A DNA stretch of 64,000 bases from Psychromonas ingrahamii 37 (GTDB taxonomy: Bacteria > Pseudomonadota > Gammaproteobacteria > Enterobacterales > Psychromonadaceae): assembly GCF_000015285.1 (NCBI RefSeq), contig NC_008709.1:3534001-3598000 (forward strand), given 5' to 3'. The notes below the pieces were generated by a model. The model was not told where the DNA came from. It did no database searches and saw nothing but the letters and a program-made list of their open reading frames with translations. Position numbers and translations under genes: made by a program. Shown here in pieces: positions 8,886 through 18,630 of this stretch. Numbering within the stretch: the first letter of the stretch is position 1; each line of letters begins with the position of its first letter.

Positions 8886-10132
8886 TGAAACGTACCGTTA
8901 TCTTATTACTTGATTCTTTTGGTGTTGGCGGCGCAGCTGATGCCGATAAATTTATTGGCTCATTAGCTGACGGCAGTCAATATGATGATATGGGCTCAAA
9001 TACCTTAGGGCATATAGCAGAGCAATGTGCAAAAGGTAACGCGAATGAGGGCCGCCATGGCCCGCTTACTATACCAAATTTAAATAAACTGGGTTTTGGA
9101 CGCGCTTGTGCGGAAAGCTCATCCACTTTCCCCGCCGGATTAGACCCATTAGTTGAACCGATTGCGGCTTACGGTTACGCGAAAGAGATTTCCACGGCAA
9201 AAGATACCTCTAGCGGGCATTGGGAGATCACCGGTGTGCCAGTCTTATTTGACTGGGGCTATTTTGATAAAAAACAAAACAGCTTCCCGCAGGAGCTTCT
9301 GGACGAATTGGTTGAGCGTGCTGACCTGCCCGGATATCTGGGGAATTGCCATGCATCGGGCACTACTATTTTGGAGGATCTCGGCGAAGAGCACCTTAAA
9401 ACCGGTAAACCCATCTTTTATACCTCGGCAGACAGCGTTTTCCAGATAGCCTGTCATGAAGAAACATTCGGGCTTGAAAGACTGTATAAACTTTGCGAAC
9501 TGACACGTGAGTTAGTGAATAAATACAATATTGGACGCGTTATCGCACGTCCGTTTAGCGGATCGGCAAGCAGCAATTTTATGCGCACCGGTAACCGCCA
9601 TGATTATTCCGTGAAACCGCCCTCACCCACTCTGCTTGAGAGTATGAAAGAATCCGGTGGTCAGGTTGTCAGTATTGGAAAAATATCAGATATTTTCGCT
9701 GAACAAGGCATTACTAAAGCGACCAAAGCAAACGGTTTGGAGGCCCTGTTTGACGCCAGCTTGAATGAACTTAAACAAGCTGGAGATCAAACTATTATCT
9801 TTACCAACTTTGTTAATTTTGATGCAGACTTTGGCCATCGCCGTAATCTACCCGGTTACGCAGCCGCTTTAGAGTACTTCGATAAACGTTTACCAGAAAT
9901 GCTCGCATTAATGACAGAAGATGATTTGCTGGTGTTAACGGCAGATCATGGCTGTGACCCGACATGGAAAGGAACGGATCATACTCGTGAGCATATTCCG
10001 GCTATTTTCTACGGTCACGCTGTTAAGCCTGGCCCAATCGGGTTACGGGAAACCTTTGCAGATATCGGTCAGTCAATTGCTGATTTTCACAAGTTACCTG
10101 CACTGGCGTACGGTAAAAGTATTTTTAGCTGA
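8885..10132 (+). CDS. deoB: Phosphopentomutase
   Basis: Interconverts (deoxy)ribose-1-phosphate and -5-phosphate, linking nucleoside phosphorylases to DeoC and the pentose phosphate pathway. The 415-residue protein is of normal length and belongs to the alkaline-phosphatase superfamily with two metal ions: [14 protein letters not shown] at the N-terminus, KDTSSGHWE (phosphorylated threonine region) and [18 protein letters not shown] near the C-terminus. It overlaps deoC by one base and is followed after 88 bases by deoD. The deoB/deoD spacer holds a hairpin (10172-10197). Confidence 0.96.
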   Translation: MKRTVILLLDSFGVGGAADADKFIGSLADGSQYDDMGSNTLGHIAEQCAKGNANEGRHGPLTIPNLNKLGFGRACAESSSTFPAGLDPLVEPIAAYGYAKEISTAKDTSSGHWEITGVPVLFDWGYFDKKQNSFPQELLDELVERADLPGYLGNCHASGTTILEDLGEEHLKTGKPIFYTSADSVFQIACHEETFGLERLYKLCELTRELVNKYNIGRVIARPFSGSASSNFMRTGNRHDYSVKPPSPTLLESMKESGGQVVSIGKISDIFAEQGITKATKANGLEALFDASLNELKQAGDQTIIFTNFVNFDADFGHRRNLPGYAAALEYFDKRLPEMLALMTEDDLLVLTADHGCDPTWKGTDHTREHIPAIFYGHAVKPGPIGLRETFADIGQSIADFHKLPALAYGKSIFS

Positions 10133-10171
10133 ATAAAGTTAAATATTATATAAAAACACAACTAATATGGA

Positions 10172-10197
10172 TGACTAACAAGCGGCATCGTTAGTCA
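10172..10197 (+). other. Intra-operon hairpin between deoB and deoD
   Basis: TGACTAAC and GTTAGTCA form a perfect 8-bp stem with a 10-base loop. No T-run follows, so this is more likely an mRNA processing or stabilising stem than a terminator. Confidence 0.5.
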
Positions 10198-10220
10198 CCC
10201 ATAAAATGGAGAAATAATTT

Positions 10221-10931
10221 ATGACAACCCCTCATATTAATGCAGTAGATGGCGCTTTTGCTGAAACTGTTCTGATGCCCGGTGACCCGTTACGCGCAAA
10301 ATATATCGCAGAAAACTTTTTGAAAGACGCAGTGCAGGTAACAGATGTACGTAACATGCTTGGTTTTACCGGTACTTATAAAGGCAAACGGGTTTCGGTA
10401 ATGGGCAGTGGTATGGGTATCCCTTCCTGTTCAATTTATGCAACGGAATTATTCCGCGAATACGGCGTACAAAATATTATTCGTGTGGGCAGTTGCGGTG
10501 CAGTCAGTCGTGACATTAAGTTACGGGATGTGATCATTGGAATGGGGGCATCGACGGATTCTAAAGCAAACCGTATTCGTTTTAAAGGTCATGACTTTGC
10601 CGCTATCGCAAGCTATGAACTGTTAGAAAAAGCAGTTAATGCTGCCAGAGCACTCGGCATTAAAGCGCGTGTGGGTAATATCTTTTCAGCCGATACCTTC
10701 TACACTCCTGAGCCAGAAGTATTTGATACGCTTGAAAAATACAACATTCTTGGCGTCGAGATGGAAGCGGCAGGTTTGTATGGCGTCGCAGCTGAAGAAG
10801 GTAAAAATGCCCTGTGTATTTTAACCGTATCGGATCATATCCGCACAGGTGAAAAAACCACTTCAGATGAACGTCAAAGCAGCTTTAATGAAATGTTGAT
10901 CATTGCTTTAGATTCAATTGTTGCCGAATAA
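10221..10931 (+). CDS. deoD: Purine nucleoside phosphorylase, DeoD type
   Basis: Phosphorolytically cleaves purine (deoxy)nucleosides to base and (deoxy)ribose-1-phosphate. The 236-residue protein matches the hexameric bacterial PNP family: [20 protein letters not shown] at the start with the phosphate-binding glycine, EMEAAGLYG near residue 180, and [10 protein letters not shown] with the catalytic aspartate. AATGGAGAA precedes the start. A 288-base spacer separates it from deoA. Confidence 0.96.
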   Translation: MTTPHINAVDGAFAETVLMPGDPLRAKYIAENFLKDAVQVTDVRNMLGFTGTYKGKRVSVMGSGMGIPSCSIYATELFREYGVQNIIRVGSCGAVSRDIKLRDVIIGMGASTDSKANRIRFKGHDFAAIASYELLEKAVNAARALGIKARVGNIFSADTFYTPEPEVFDTLEKYNILGVEMEAAGLYGVAAEEGKNALCILTVSDHIRTGEKTTSDERQSSFNEMLIIALDSIVAE

Positions 10932-11219
10932 AGCTTGTAACGCTGCCCACGTGACGAAAAAGTGGCTTAGCACAACGATTTTAGGCATCTAAAAAAACCA
11001 CATAATGACAACGTTCAGGGCATAAAAATAAAATTTATATGCCCCATGGATGCTTTTACTTTAAAAATGGAGATTGACGAGGAAAAGGTCGATTTATGCC
11101 AAGATATTAACAGTCTTAAAAATGCTAGTTGGTGAATTTTCAACAACGCGTATTAGCCATTATATAGCAGAAATTTAGACGTTCTGCAGCGGACTCGAAA
11201 ATCTACAGGAGTACAACAG

Positions 11220-12560
11220 ATGATATTATTGCCACAAGAAATTATTCGTAACAAACGTGATGGCAAAACCCTCAGCAGGCAAGAAATTGATTTTTTTATT
11301 AAAGGGATCACCGATAACTCAGTCACAGAAGGTCAAATTGCCGCCTTTGCGATGGCTGTCTATTTCCAGGATATGAACATGGATGAACGTGTTTTACTGG
11401 TATCTGCAATGCGTGATTCAGGGCAGGTAATAAACTGGCAGTCGCTTAATCTGAATGGTCCCGTGGTGGATAAACATTCAACGGGCGGGGTTGGAGATGT
11501 CACATCACTGATATTAGGCCCGATGGTGGCCGCCTGTGGCGGTTACGTGCCGATGATTTCAGGCCGTGGATTGGGTCATACCGGCGGCACGTTGGATAAG
11601 CTCGATGCTATTTCCGGTTATAAAACAACGCCCGATAGCCTGGATCATTTCCGCAAAATAGTCAAAGAAGTGGGTGTTGCAATTATCGGTCAAACGGGTG
11701 ATTTAGCGCCGGCTGATAAACGGTTTTATGCAACCCGTGATATTACCGCGACGGTGGAGTCCATTCCGTTAATAACCGCATCAATTTTATCGAAAAAATT
11801 GGCCGCAGGTATTGATGCCCTAGTAATGGACGTTAAAGCCGGCAGTGGTGCATTTATGCCAACTTTTGAGCAGTCCGAGGCTTTGGCCAACAGTATTGTT
11901 GGCGTTGCTAATGGTGCTGGATGTAAAACCAGTGCTTTAATTACTAATATGGATCAGGTACTTGCCAGCAGTGCAGGTAATGCTGTTGAAGTACGTGAAG
12001 CCGTGCGCTTTCTTAAAGGGGAAGTTGTTAATCCCCGTTTACATGAAGTCACCATGGCATTATGCGCTGAAATGCTGCTGTTAAGCGGCTTGGCAGCAGA
12101 TATAAAAGAGGCTCAAGCAAAATTACAAAAAGTACTTGATAACGGTAAAGCCGCAGAAGTCTTTGCCAAAATGGTTGGCGCGCTGGGCGGCCCCGCTGAT
12201 TTTATTGAAAATCAGGATAATTATCTGCAAAAATCGGCCATTGTCCGTCCTGTTTATGCCCAACATTCAGGGATTGTACAATCTATGGATACCAGAGCAT
12301 TAGGGATGGCAGTGGTTAATCTGGGCGGAGGACGACATAGTGCATCGGATTCGATTGATTATGCCGTTGGTCTCAGCGGTATACTCTCTTTGGGTGAGTC
12401 AGCAGACTCTGAAAAGCCGCTGGCAATGATCCATGCACAGAGTGAGAAGCAGTTCAGCGAAGCACAGCGCGCCATTCAAAGCGCCATTATTTGTGGCACA
12501 GACAGTCTTCAAGCTCAGACTCAGGTTTATCGTCATATTCGTTTACCGGACATCTCTTAA
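11220..12560 (+). CDS. deoA: Thymidine phosphorylase
   Basis: Cleaves thymidine and deoxyuridine to base and deoxyribose-1-phosphate. The 446-residue protein shows the glycosyltransferase family 3 motif [11 protein letters not shown] near residue 83 and the phosphate-binding [12 protein letters not shown] segment, at normal family length. It lies after deoD rather than in the deoC-deoA-deoB-deoD order of E. coli, and the 288-base gap before it suggests it may have its own promoter. A 13-bp hairpin follows the gene. Confidence 0.95.
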   Translation: MILLPQEIIRNKRDGKTLSRQEIDFFIKGITDNSVTEGQIAAFAMAVYFQDMNMDERVLLVSAMRDSGQVINWQSLNLNGPVVDKHSTGGVGDVTSLILGPMVAACGGYVPMISGRGLGHTGGTLDKLDAISGYKTTPDSLDHFRKIVKEVGVAIIGQTGDLAPADKRFYATRDITATVESIPLITASILSKKLAAGIDALVMDVKAGSGAFMPTFEQSEALANSIVGVANGAGCKTSALITNMDQVLASSAGNAVEVREAVRFLKGEVVNPRLHEVTMALCAEMLLLSGLAADIKEAQAKLQKVLDNGKAAEVFAKMVGALGGPADFIENQDNYLQKSAIVRPVYAQHSGIVQSMDTRALGMAVVNLGGGRHSASDSIDYAVGLSGILSLGESADSEKPLAMIHAQSEKQFSEAQRAIQSAIICGTDSLQAQTQVYRHIRLPDIS

Positions 12561-12597
12561 ACTATAAAAGCGTTGAGGTTAGAGAGTTAAATCAACA

Positions 12598-12626
12598 CAG
12601 CTCAAGCGAAACATTCGCTTGAGCTG
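12598..12626 (+). other. Strong 13-bp hairpin after deoA
   Basis: CAGCTCAAGCGAA and TTCGCTTGAGCTG pair perfectly around a 3-base loop (ACA). It lies between deoA and the next gene. It is followed by AAAAATAAC rather than a T-run, so it is probably an RNA processing or stability element, or at most a partial terminator. Confidence 0.65.
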
Positions 12627-12647
12627 AAAAATAACAGAGGAATGAGT

Positions 12648-13271
12648 ATGGAATTGGATTGGGTAGAATGGTTTGGTTATTTAGCGTCGCTGGTGGTGCT
12701 GATTTCTCTCACTATGTCTTCAATTATCAAACTAAGAGTGATTAACTTTATCGGTTGTCTGCTCTTTGCAAGCTTTGCCTATTTTATTGATTCAGTACCA
12801 ACGATCTTTATGAATCTCAGCATTGCCTGTATTAACCTTTATTTCCTGTATCAAATTTATCGCACCAAAGAAGAATTTAAAATAATTTCAGCGTCGAAAA
12901 ATTCTGAATATTTTCAGCATTTTATTAATATTAATCGCCAGGATATTGAAAAGCAGATAAATCTGGAGCAGTTAAGATCAGCTGACACATTATTTTATAT
13001 GTTGCGCGATAATAATATAGCCGGCGTGCTTGCAGGCACAAAAGAAGCTGACGGTACTTTTGCCATTATGCTTGATTACGTCATCCCTAGATATCGTGAC
13101 TTTAAGCTGGGTAGCTATTATTATCAAACTCACCCAGAATTTCTGAAAGAGAAAGGGATCACGGCGCTGAAGACAACCGCAAGCGATCAGGATCATTGTT
13201 TATATCTTAATAAAATGGGCTTTGCTGCACAGCCGGACAATCAATCACAAACCTATATAAAAAGGCTCTAA
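12648..13271 (+). CDS. YgjV-like membrane domain fused to a GNAT-like domain
   Basis: The 207-residue protein begins with about three membrane segments (residues 6-75; WFGYLASLVVLISLTMSSII and following) resembling the E. coli inner-membrane protein YgjV. The soluble C-terminal half (about 95-205) has the layout of a GNAT acetyltransferase-like fold: NNIAGVLAGTKE, a strand with LDYVIPRYRDFKLG, then CLYLNKMGF. The ATG at 12648 is preferred to 12642 because AGAGG is 7 bases before it. Its place between deoA and cdd suggests a role linked to nucleosides, but no function can be assigned. Confidence 0.65.
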   Translation: MELDWVEWFGYLASLVVLISLTMSSIIKLRVINFIGCLLFASFAYFIDSVPTIFMNLSIACINLYFLYQIYRTKEEFKIISASKNSEYFQHFININRQDIEKQINLEQLRSADTLFYMLRDNNIAGVLAGTKEADGTFAIMLDYVIPRYRDFKLGSYYYQTHPEFLKEKGITALKTTASDQDHCLYLNKMGFAAQPDNQSQTYIKRL

Positions 13272-13275
13272 CATT

Positions 13276-13683
13276 ATGCAAAAAAACTATTTTACTGAAC
13301 TTAAAAAACTACTTGATAATGCTCAAGCGCCCTACTCAGGATTTAATGTTGCAGCCATTGTAATAACCCGTAACGGTAATCTTTATAAAGGCGTCAATGT
13401 TGAATCCGCCGCGTACCCGACCACTATCTGTGCTGAGCGTAATGCTATTCACACGGCTGTTACTGAAGGAATGAAGAAAGGTGAGGTTAAAGAAATTCAC
13501 CTAATCGCCCGTAACGCAGCAAAAGCGCTTATTAAAGCACAGCCCTGTGGTGGGTGCCGACAAGTGATTGCTGAACAATCAGGCAATGATGCCATTGTTT
13601 ACAGTTATGCTTCAGCGCTCGAAATAGAGCAGCATAGTATCAATGAGTTATTACCCTTTGCTTTTTTAGGTGATGATTTATAA
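13276..13683 (+). CDS. cdd: Cytidine deaminase, homotetrameric type
   Basis: Deaminates cytidine and deoxycytidine to uridine and deoxyuridine, the substrates of Udp and DeoA in this cluster. The 135-residue length and the zinc motifs [10 protein letters not shown] (with catalytic glutamate) and PCGGCRQV identify the small tetrameric, three-cysteine type rather than the longer dimeric enzyme of E. coli. It starts four bases after the preceding stop and ends 37 bases before udp. Confidence 0.95.
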   Translation: MQKNYFTELKKLLDNAQAPYSGFNVAAIVITRNGNLYKGVNVESAAYPTTICAERNAIHTAVTEGMKKGEVKEIHLIARNAAKALIKAQPCGGCRQVIAEQSGNDAIVYSYASALEIEQHSINELLPFAFLGDDL

Positions 13684-13720
13684 CAGTCCAACAGTTCTCA
13701 ATTTACACAGGAGTTTTATT

Positions 13721-14479
13721 ATGTCAGATGTATTTCATTTAGGCCTAAGCAAAAAAATGCTCGATGGTGCGAGCCTCGCAATAGTACCCGGCGATCCGGA
13801 TCGTGTAAAAAAAATAGCAGAGTTAATGGATGGCGCCACTTTTCTGGCAAGTCACCGCGAATATACCAGCTATCTGGCTTATATTGAGGGTAAAGCCGTG
13901 GTAGTTTGTTCTACCGGTATCGGTGGCCCATCCACATCGATTGCAGTCGAAGAGTTAGCGCAGTTAGGGGTTACTACCTTCTTAAGGGTCGGCACTACCG
14001 GCGCAATTCAACCAGAGGTTAATCCCGGCGATATTATTGTTACCCAGGCGTCAGTTCGTCTTGATGGCGCCAGTTTGCATTTTGCACCTTTAGAATACCC
14101 TGCTGTTGCTAACTTTGAATGTACCATGGCGATAGTTGCTGCGTGCAGGGAAACGGGCATTGAGCCCCATATTGGCATTACTGCATCCTCGGACACTTTC
14201 TACCCGGGTCAGGAGCGTTACGATACTGTTTCAGGACGTGTTACCCGTCATCTTAAAGGTTCAATGAAAGAATGGCAGGAATTAGGCGTACTGAACTATG
14301 AAATGGAATCATCAACTCTTTTTACTATGTGCGCCACCCAAGGATGGCGGGCTGCCTGTGTTGCAGGTGTTATAGTCAACCGGACACAACAAGAAATTCC
14401 GGATCAGTCAACAATGAAAAAAACAGAAGTCAGTGCCATATCCATTGTCGTTGCGGCGGCCAGAAAACTGCTAGCTTAA
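13721..14479 (+). CDS. udp: Uridine phosphorylase
   Basis: Converts uridine to uracil and ribose-1-phosphate. The 252-residue product starts [13 protein letters not shown], matching the family start; CAGGAG lies 8 bases before the ATG at 13721, so the upstream in-frame ATG at 13670 is rejected. Motifs include [22 protein letters not shown], and [12 protein letters not shown] with the ribose-binding methionine and glutamate. It is the last gene of the nucleoside cluster; a long repeat-bearing spacer follows. Confidence 0.95.
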   Translation: MSDVFHLGLSKKMLDGASLAIVPGDPDRVKKIAELMDGATFLASHREYTSYLAYIEGKAVVVCSTGIGGPSTSIAVEELAQLGVTTFLRVGTTGAIQPEVNPGDIIVTQASVRLDGASLHFAPLEYPAVANFECTMAIVAACRETGIEPHIGITASSDTFYPGQERYDTVSGRVTRHLKGSMKEWQELGVLNYEMESSTLFTMCATQGWRAACVAGVIVNRTQQEIPDQSTMKKTEVSAISIVVAAARKLLA

Positions 14480-14497
14480 CTCGGCATAAATAACTAA

Positions 14498-14760
14498 TAC
14501 CAAAAAAATTAATGAAGTGATCAATTATTGCGAAGGAAAAATTAACACGAACAAGGCGTGAGTTGCATTCGATCGTTGTTCTCCTTCACAAAATTGTTCC
14601 ATACAATTTTGTGAAGCTTTAGCTGTTCACGAAGTGGTGAAGAACAAGACGTTCTGAATAAAACTCACAACGCAGTTAGGGATAATTTTAACCAGCAAGA
14701 ACGATCATCTTGTTAGTTCTTGCTGGTTAAAATACTCACCCTAAAGTTTTCTGATCTTAA
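14498..14760. repeat. MITE-like element E1a with a 17-bp hairpin
   Basis: It starts with TACCAAAAAAATTAATGAAGTGATCA, related to the ends of the elements at 14821 and 26484. It shares with the 26484 element the core TTCACGAAGTGGTGAA and the following AACAAGACGTTCTGAATAA-type sequence. Near its right end TTTTAACCAGCAAGAAC (14686-14702) and its exact complement (14716-14732) form a 17-bp hairpin. The right boundary is uncertain. Confidence 0.6.
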
Positions 14761-14820
14761 AGAGCACCTTTTTTGAGTAAACTGCTCGAAATGCCGGGAA
14801 ATCTATATTAAGAGTACTTA

Positions 14821-15003
14821 TACCAAATCCATTAATTTTCTGTTCATTTATGCTGGTTAAAATACATGCTAGCTAGACATAAAACTACGTTTTAGTCTTT
14901 GTTATTGATTTTATAATTAGAACAACTAGTTACTGCAATCAATGCCTTGCTTTCATGCATTTTTCCAGCGCCTAAACAAATCATTTAATTAGTCGAATTG
15001 ATA
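14821..15003 (-). repeat. MITE-like element E1b, internally shortened, opposite orientation
   Basis: Read on the minus strand it matches the element at 26484-26751 over both ends, including the ACTAGTTGTTCTAATTAT and AAGCAAGGCATTGATTGCAG segments. It lacks about 80 central bases containing the CACGAAGTGGTG core. The terminal sequence TACCAAATCCATTAATTTTC begins at 14821; the other end is AATTGATA at 15003. Confidence 0.75.
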
Positions 15004-15130
15004 TTAGAAGCGTACTCTCCCGGCACTTCCTGTTGCTGTTTATAAACAGGTTACATTTCCATGGGCGTTTTTTTACCCGCTTTATGTGAAACAGGTTACA
15101 ATGAGTTTTTATCTTCATTACATTGAGTGT

Positions 15131-17362
15131 ATGACCCAACCTATCATTTGCCGCATCGCATTAGCGATTCCTCTGCATAAACAATTTGATTATCTGCTGC
15201 CTGATTATCTGTTAAAAACAGAGCCCAACAACCTGGTAGGCTGCCGAGTACGTGTGCCCTTTGGTGGCAAACGACAACTTATTGGGGTGATCTGCGAAGT
15301 GAATCCAAAATGTGATTACGCCATCGATAAACTAAAAAAAATCACCCAATTGATTGATCAGACCCCTTTATTGGATAAAAACATCTGGTCACTGCTGCGT
15401 TGGGCGGCTTTTTATTACCAGTATGCTTTTGGTGATGTCTTTCAGCAGGCATTACCGTCTTCACTACGCCAGGGTAAAGAAGCCATTTTTAAGGGTTATG
15501 AACATTGGCAATTAACCGCCAATCCTTTTAATTTGAATGATTTTAAACGTGCCCAAAAGCAGCAGTCTGCCTTACAAATTTTAAGCGAATCAAGTTTATC
15601 CAATCAGCAGTTAAGCGCACAGGGGATAAGTCGCCCAACGCTCAAAGCATTACAGGAAAAAGGGGTTATTGAGTCCGTTGATAAACAACCGGTCAGCAAT
15701 CTCAATTGGTTAGCTCAATTTGAAGAATCGGCACAAAAACCGGCTTTAACCGTCGAACAAGCTATTGCTATAAGCTGCGTTAATCAGCAGTTAGAGGCTT
15801 TTAACTGCTTTTTATTAGAGGGCATAACAGGCAGTGGAAAAACCGAAGTTTACCTTAATATTATTAAACCAGTCTTACTCGCGGGTAAACAGGCATTGGT
15901 AATAGTACCTGAAATCGGTTTAACGCCGCAAACCATTAAACGTTTTCAGGCACGTTTTAATGTCCCTGTTTATCTTAAACATTCAGGATTAAACCCAAGA
16001 GAGCAACTCGATACCTGGCTGCATGCAAAACAAGGCAGCGGCGCCATTATTATCGGTACACGCAGCAGCATATTTTGCGATTTTAAAAATTTAGGCTTAA
16101 TCATTTTAGATGAAGAGCATGATGCCTCTTTTAAACAACAGGATGGTTTTCGTTATCATGCGCGTGATTTTGCAATCAAACGTGCCGCCTTGCAGAAAAT
16201 CCCCATTATTTTAGGCTCTGCCACGCCGTCCTTAGAAACATTAAACAATGCCCTGCAGGGAAAATATCAGCACTTGCATCTGACCGAGCGCCCGGGTAAT
16301 GCTAAACCACCCACCAACAGCCTGATTAATTTAGCCGGTTTACCGCTAAAATCAGGACTATCTCCGCAGTTAATTGAATTAATGAAAAAACACCTGGATA
16401 AAAATAATCAGGTTATTCTTTTTTTAAACCGCCGTGGTTATGCCCCTGTCTTAATGTGCCATGAATGCGGGTGGTTAGTTAAATGTGGCCGTTGTGATGC
16501 CTTTTACACTTACCATAAATCAGCTAATTACCTGCACTGCCACCACTGCGCTTCCACTCTGCCCGTTCCTCATCAGTGTGATGATTGTGGCTCGACACAA
16601 TTAAACTCAACAGGAGTGGGTACAGAGCAGTTAGAGGAGACCTTAAACGACCTTTTCCCGGATCATCCGACGGTCCGTATTGACCGTGATAATACCCGCA
16701 AAAAAGAGAGCTTTAATCAATATTTAACCGATATCAACAGCGGTAAATATAAAATTTTACTCGGCACCCAGATGCTGGCAAAGGGCCATCACTTCCCCGA
16801 TGTCACGCTGGTCGCATTAATAGATGTTGATGGCGCACTGTTTTGTAATGACTATCGTGCCAGCGAAAGATTAGCACAGCTGTTTACGCAAGTATCAGGT
16901 CGCGCAGGACGAGCAGAAAAAAAGGGTCAAGTGGTACTGCAAACACATCACCCTGAGCACAGTTTACTTCAGGATCTTATCAATAACGGTTATTTTGAAT
17001 TTTCCCGTAATGCGCTGCAGGAGCGAAAGCTTGCGCAGTTACCGCCAAGTACATTTCAAGCTTTATTAAGAGCGGAGTCCGATAATGCAACGCTGGCTGA
17101 AAACTTCCTGTCTTTATGTCAGCAAATCTTGCAACAAATCTGCATTAACAATAACAGCCTTGATAAGTTATTAATTTTAGGACCGATTCCTGCATCAATG
17201 GAAAGACGCGCAGGAAAGTATCGTTTTCAACTCTTATTACAAAGTGAACAACGCGCCGTGATCACGCAGATACTACATCGGGCATTACACGCTTTTGATA
17301 ACCTGCCGGAAGGGCGAAAAGTAAGATGGTCTATTGATGTTGATCCGATTGATTTTGTTTAA
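15131..17362 (+). CDS. priA: Primosomal replication restart helicase PriA
   Basis: A 3'-5' DExH helicase that recognises stalled or repaired forks and reloads the replicative helicase through PriB/DnaT. The 743-residue protein has an N-terminal fork-binding domain, Walker A in GITGSGKTEVYL (about residue 235), the LDEEHDASFKQ box, eight cysteines in the CHECG/CGRC/CHHC/CDDCG zinc segment, and the helicase C motif GTQMLAKGHHF. The ATG at 15131 (MTQPIICRIALAIPL) is chosen by similarity to PriA starts such as MPVAHVALPVPL; the frame opens at 15086 but those residues are not conserved. It appears monocistronic, with a terminator at 17428. Confidence 0.95.
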   Translation: MTQPIICRIALAIPLHKQFDYLLPDYLLKTEPNNLVGCRVRVPFGGKRQLIGVICEVNPKCDYAIDKLKKITQLIDQTPLLDKNIWSLLRWAAFYYQYAFGDVFQQALPSSLRQGKEAIFKGYEHWQLTANPFNLNDFKRAQKQQSALQILSESSLSNQQLSAQGISRPTLKALQEKGVIESVDKQPVSNLNWLAQFEESAQKPALTVEQAIAISCVNQQLEAFNCFLLEGITGSGKTEVYLNIIKPVLLAGKQALVIVPEIGLTPQTIKRFQARFNVPVYLKHSGLNPREQLDTWLHAKQGSGAIIIGTRSSIFCDFKNLGLIILDEEHDASFKQQDGFRYHARDFAIKRAALQKIPIILGSATPSLETLNNALQGKYQHLHLTERPGNAKPPTNSLINLAGLPLKSGLSPQLIELMKKHLDKNNQVILFLNRRGYAPVLMCHECGWLVKCGRCDAFYTYHKSANYLHCHHCASTLPVPHQCDDCGSTQLNSTGVGTEQLEETLNDLFPDHPTVRIDRDNTRKKESFNQYLTDINSGKYKILLGTQMLAKGHHFPDVTLVALIDVDGALFCNDYRASERLAQLFTQVSGRAGRAEKKGQVVLQTHHPEHSLLQDLINNGYFEFSRNALQERKLAQLPPSTFQALLRAESDNATLAENFLSLCQQILQQICINNNSLDKLLILGPIPASMERRAGKYRFQLLLQSEQRAVITQILHRALHAFDNLPEGRKVRWSIDVDPIDFV

Positions 17363-17427
17363 GTTGAGAACGAGTTGAGGGCTGCGAGCTGATATCTTAA
17401 AGCTTAAAGCCGAAAGCTACAGGCAAT

Positions 17428-17456
17428 AAAAAACCGAGATAATTCTCGGTTTTTTA
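17428..17456. terminator. Bidirectional terminator between priA and sspB
   Basis: AAAAAACCGAGA, a short loop and TCTCGGTTTTTT form a symmetric hairpin with A-run and T-run. It serves the convergent priA and sspAB transcripts. Confidence 0.85.
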
Positions 17457-17473
17457 AATCAGATAAAATAAGA

Positions 17474-17887
17474 TTATTTTACAATAGTCAGTGTGGGTTG
17501 CTTACTTGGCTTAGTATCCGTTTTTTCTGTTTTAACAGTTTCTACTGACCCGTCCAAAGCCTGGTAGGCCGGCTCTTCAGGAAAGATAGTTCCGCTGCCG
17601 TTCTCACGGGCGTAAATACCTTCTATCGCATATAAAGGCACATAAACCTGCATTGGCTGCCCTGAAAAACGGGCATTAAATGCCACTGCATCATCATCCA
17701 TTGAAAACTGCATAACTGATTGAGGTGCAATATTAAGGACAATTTTGCCATCTTCAACAAATTTCTGAGGCACTTCAACACCAGTTTGTGTTGCGTCAAC
17801 AATAATATGCGGTGTACATTCACTATCAACGATCCAATTGTAAAAGGCACGAAGAAGATACGGCCTTTGCACTAACATAGTTGTCAT
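17474..17887 (-). CDS. sspB: ClpXP protease specificity-enhancing factor SspB
   Basis: An adaptor that tethers ssrA-tagged proteins to ClpX for degradation after ribosome rescue. The 137-residue protein begins with the conserved dimeric domain (RPYLLRAFYNWIVDSECTPH, then IVLNIAPQSVMQF and FNARFSGQPMQVYVPL). It ends with a flexible linker and a basic peptide (PTLTIVK) resembling the ClpX-binding tail LRVVK of E. coli SspB. The start codon abuts the end of sspA (one-base overlap), the usual sspAB operon. Confidence 0.95.
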   Translation of the reverse strand: MTTMLVQRPYLLRAFYNWIVDSECTPHIIVDATQTGVEVPQKFVEDGKIVLNIAPQSVMQFSMDDDAVAFNARFSGQPMQVYVPLYAIEGIYARENGSGTIFPEEPAYQALDGSVETVKTEKTDTKPSKQPTLTIVK

Positions 17888-18522
17888 TATGCTCCCACTC
17901 TAATTTCACGTTCAGTTTCAGTCATTGACGCTTGAAATGACTCGCGTTCAAAAACTTTTACCATGTAACTTTTTATGCCCGCGACATTATCAAAACCTAA
18001 GTCGATATTTAATTCAGGTAAACGCCATAATAAGGGTGCCATGTAACAATCAATAAGGGTAAAATCTTCCGACATAAAGTAGGCAAAGTGATCAAATACT
18101 GGCGCCACTAATAAAATGGCATCACGGAGTTTTTTACGTGCAGCATCTGCCGCTTCTGTATTACCATTCATAATAGTATCAACTAATGGATACCAATCAC
18201 TTTCGAGACGCTGCATCATTAAACGCCCTTTACCACGCTCAACGGGATAAACAGGCATTAATGGCGGGTGCGGAAAACGCTCGTCCAAGTATTCCATAAT
18301 AATGCGTGAATTGTATAAAACCAATTCACGGTCAACTAACGTTGGCACTGTGTTATAAGGATTTAACTCTACTAATTCTTCAGGCCAATTGTCTTCATCA
18401 GCAAAAGTAATTTCAACTGTGACGCCTTTTTCTGCCAGTACAATACGTGTTTGATGACTATATAAATCTGAAGCACCTGAAAACAGTGTCATTACAGAAC
18501 GTTTATTCGCAGCTACGGCCAT
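17887..18522 (-). CDS. sspA: Stringent starvation protein A
   Basis: An RNA polymerase-associated protein with a glutathione S-transferase fold that modulates transcription in starvation and acid stress. The 211-residue protein has the thioredoxin-like N-terminal half (MTLFSGASDLYSHQTRIVLA, residues 11-30) and the conserved surface motif PPLMPVYP near residue 85, as in E. coli SspA. It forms an operon with sspB. It lies 108 bases after petC, separated by a terminator-like hairpin. Confidence 0.95.
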   Translation of the reverse strand: MAVAANKRSVMTLFSGASDLYSHQTRIVLAEKGVTVEITFADEDNWPEELVELNPYNTVPTLVDRELVLYNSRIIMEYLDERFPHPPLMPVYPVERGKGRLMMQRLESDWYPLVDTIMNGNTEAADAARKKLRDAILLVAPVFDHFAYFMSEDFTLIDCYMAPLLWRLPELNIDLGFDNVAGIKSYMVKVFERESFQASMTETEREIRVGA

Positions 18523-18560
18523 GAAAATCCCCTAATATATGGATAAAATGTTGAATGTTT

Positions 18561-18600
18561 AAAAACTAAAAAGGCAATAGTGATAAATATCACTGCTGCC
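18561..18600 (-). terminator. Probable terminator of petABC
   Basis: On the minus strand a long hairpin, GGCAGCAGTGAT and ATCACTATTGCC with one mismatch and one wobble, is followed by TTTTTAGTTTTT. It lies 31 bases after petC and before sspA, separating the two transcripts. Confidence 0.7.
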
Positions 18601-18630
18601 GATTAAATTAGGTGAGATAAAAGTTCACGA

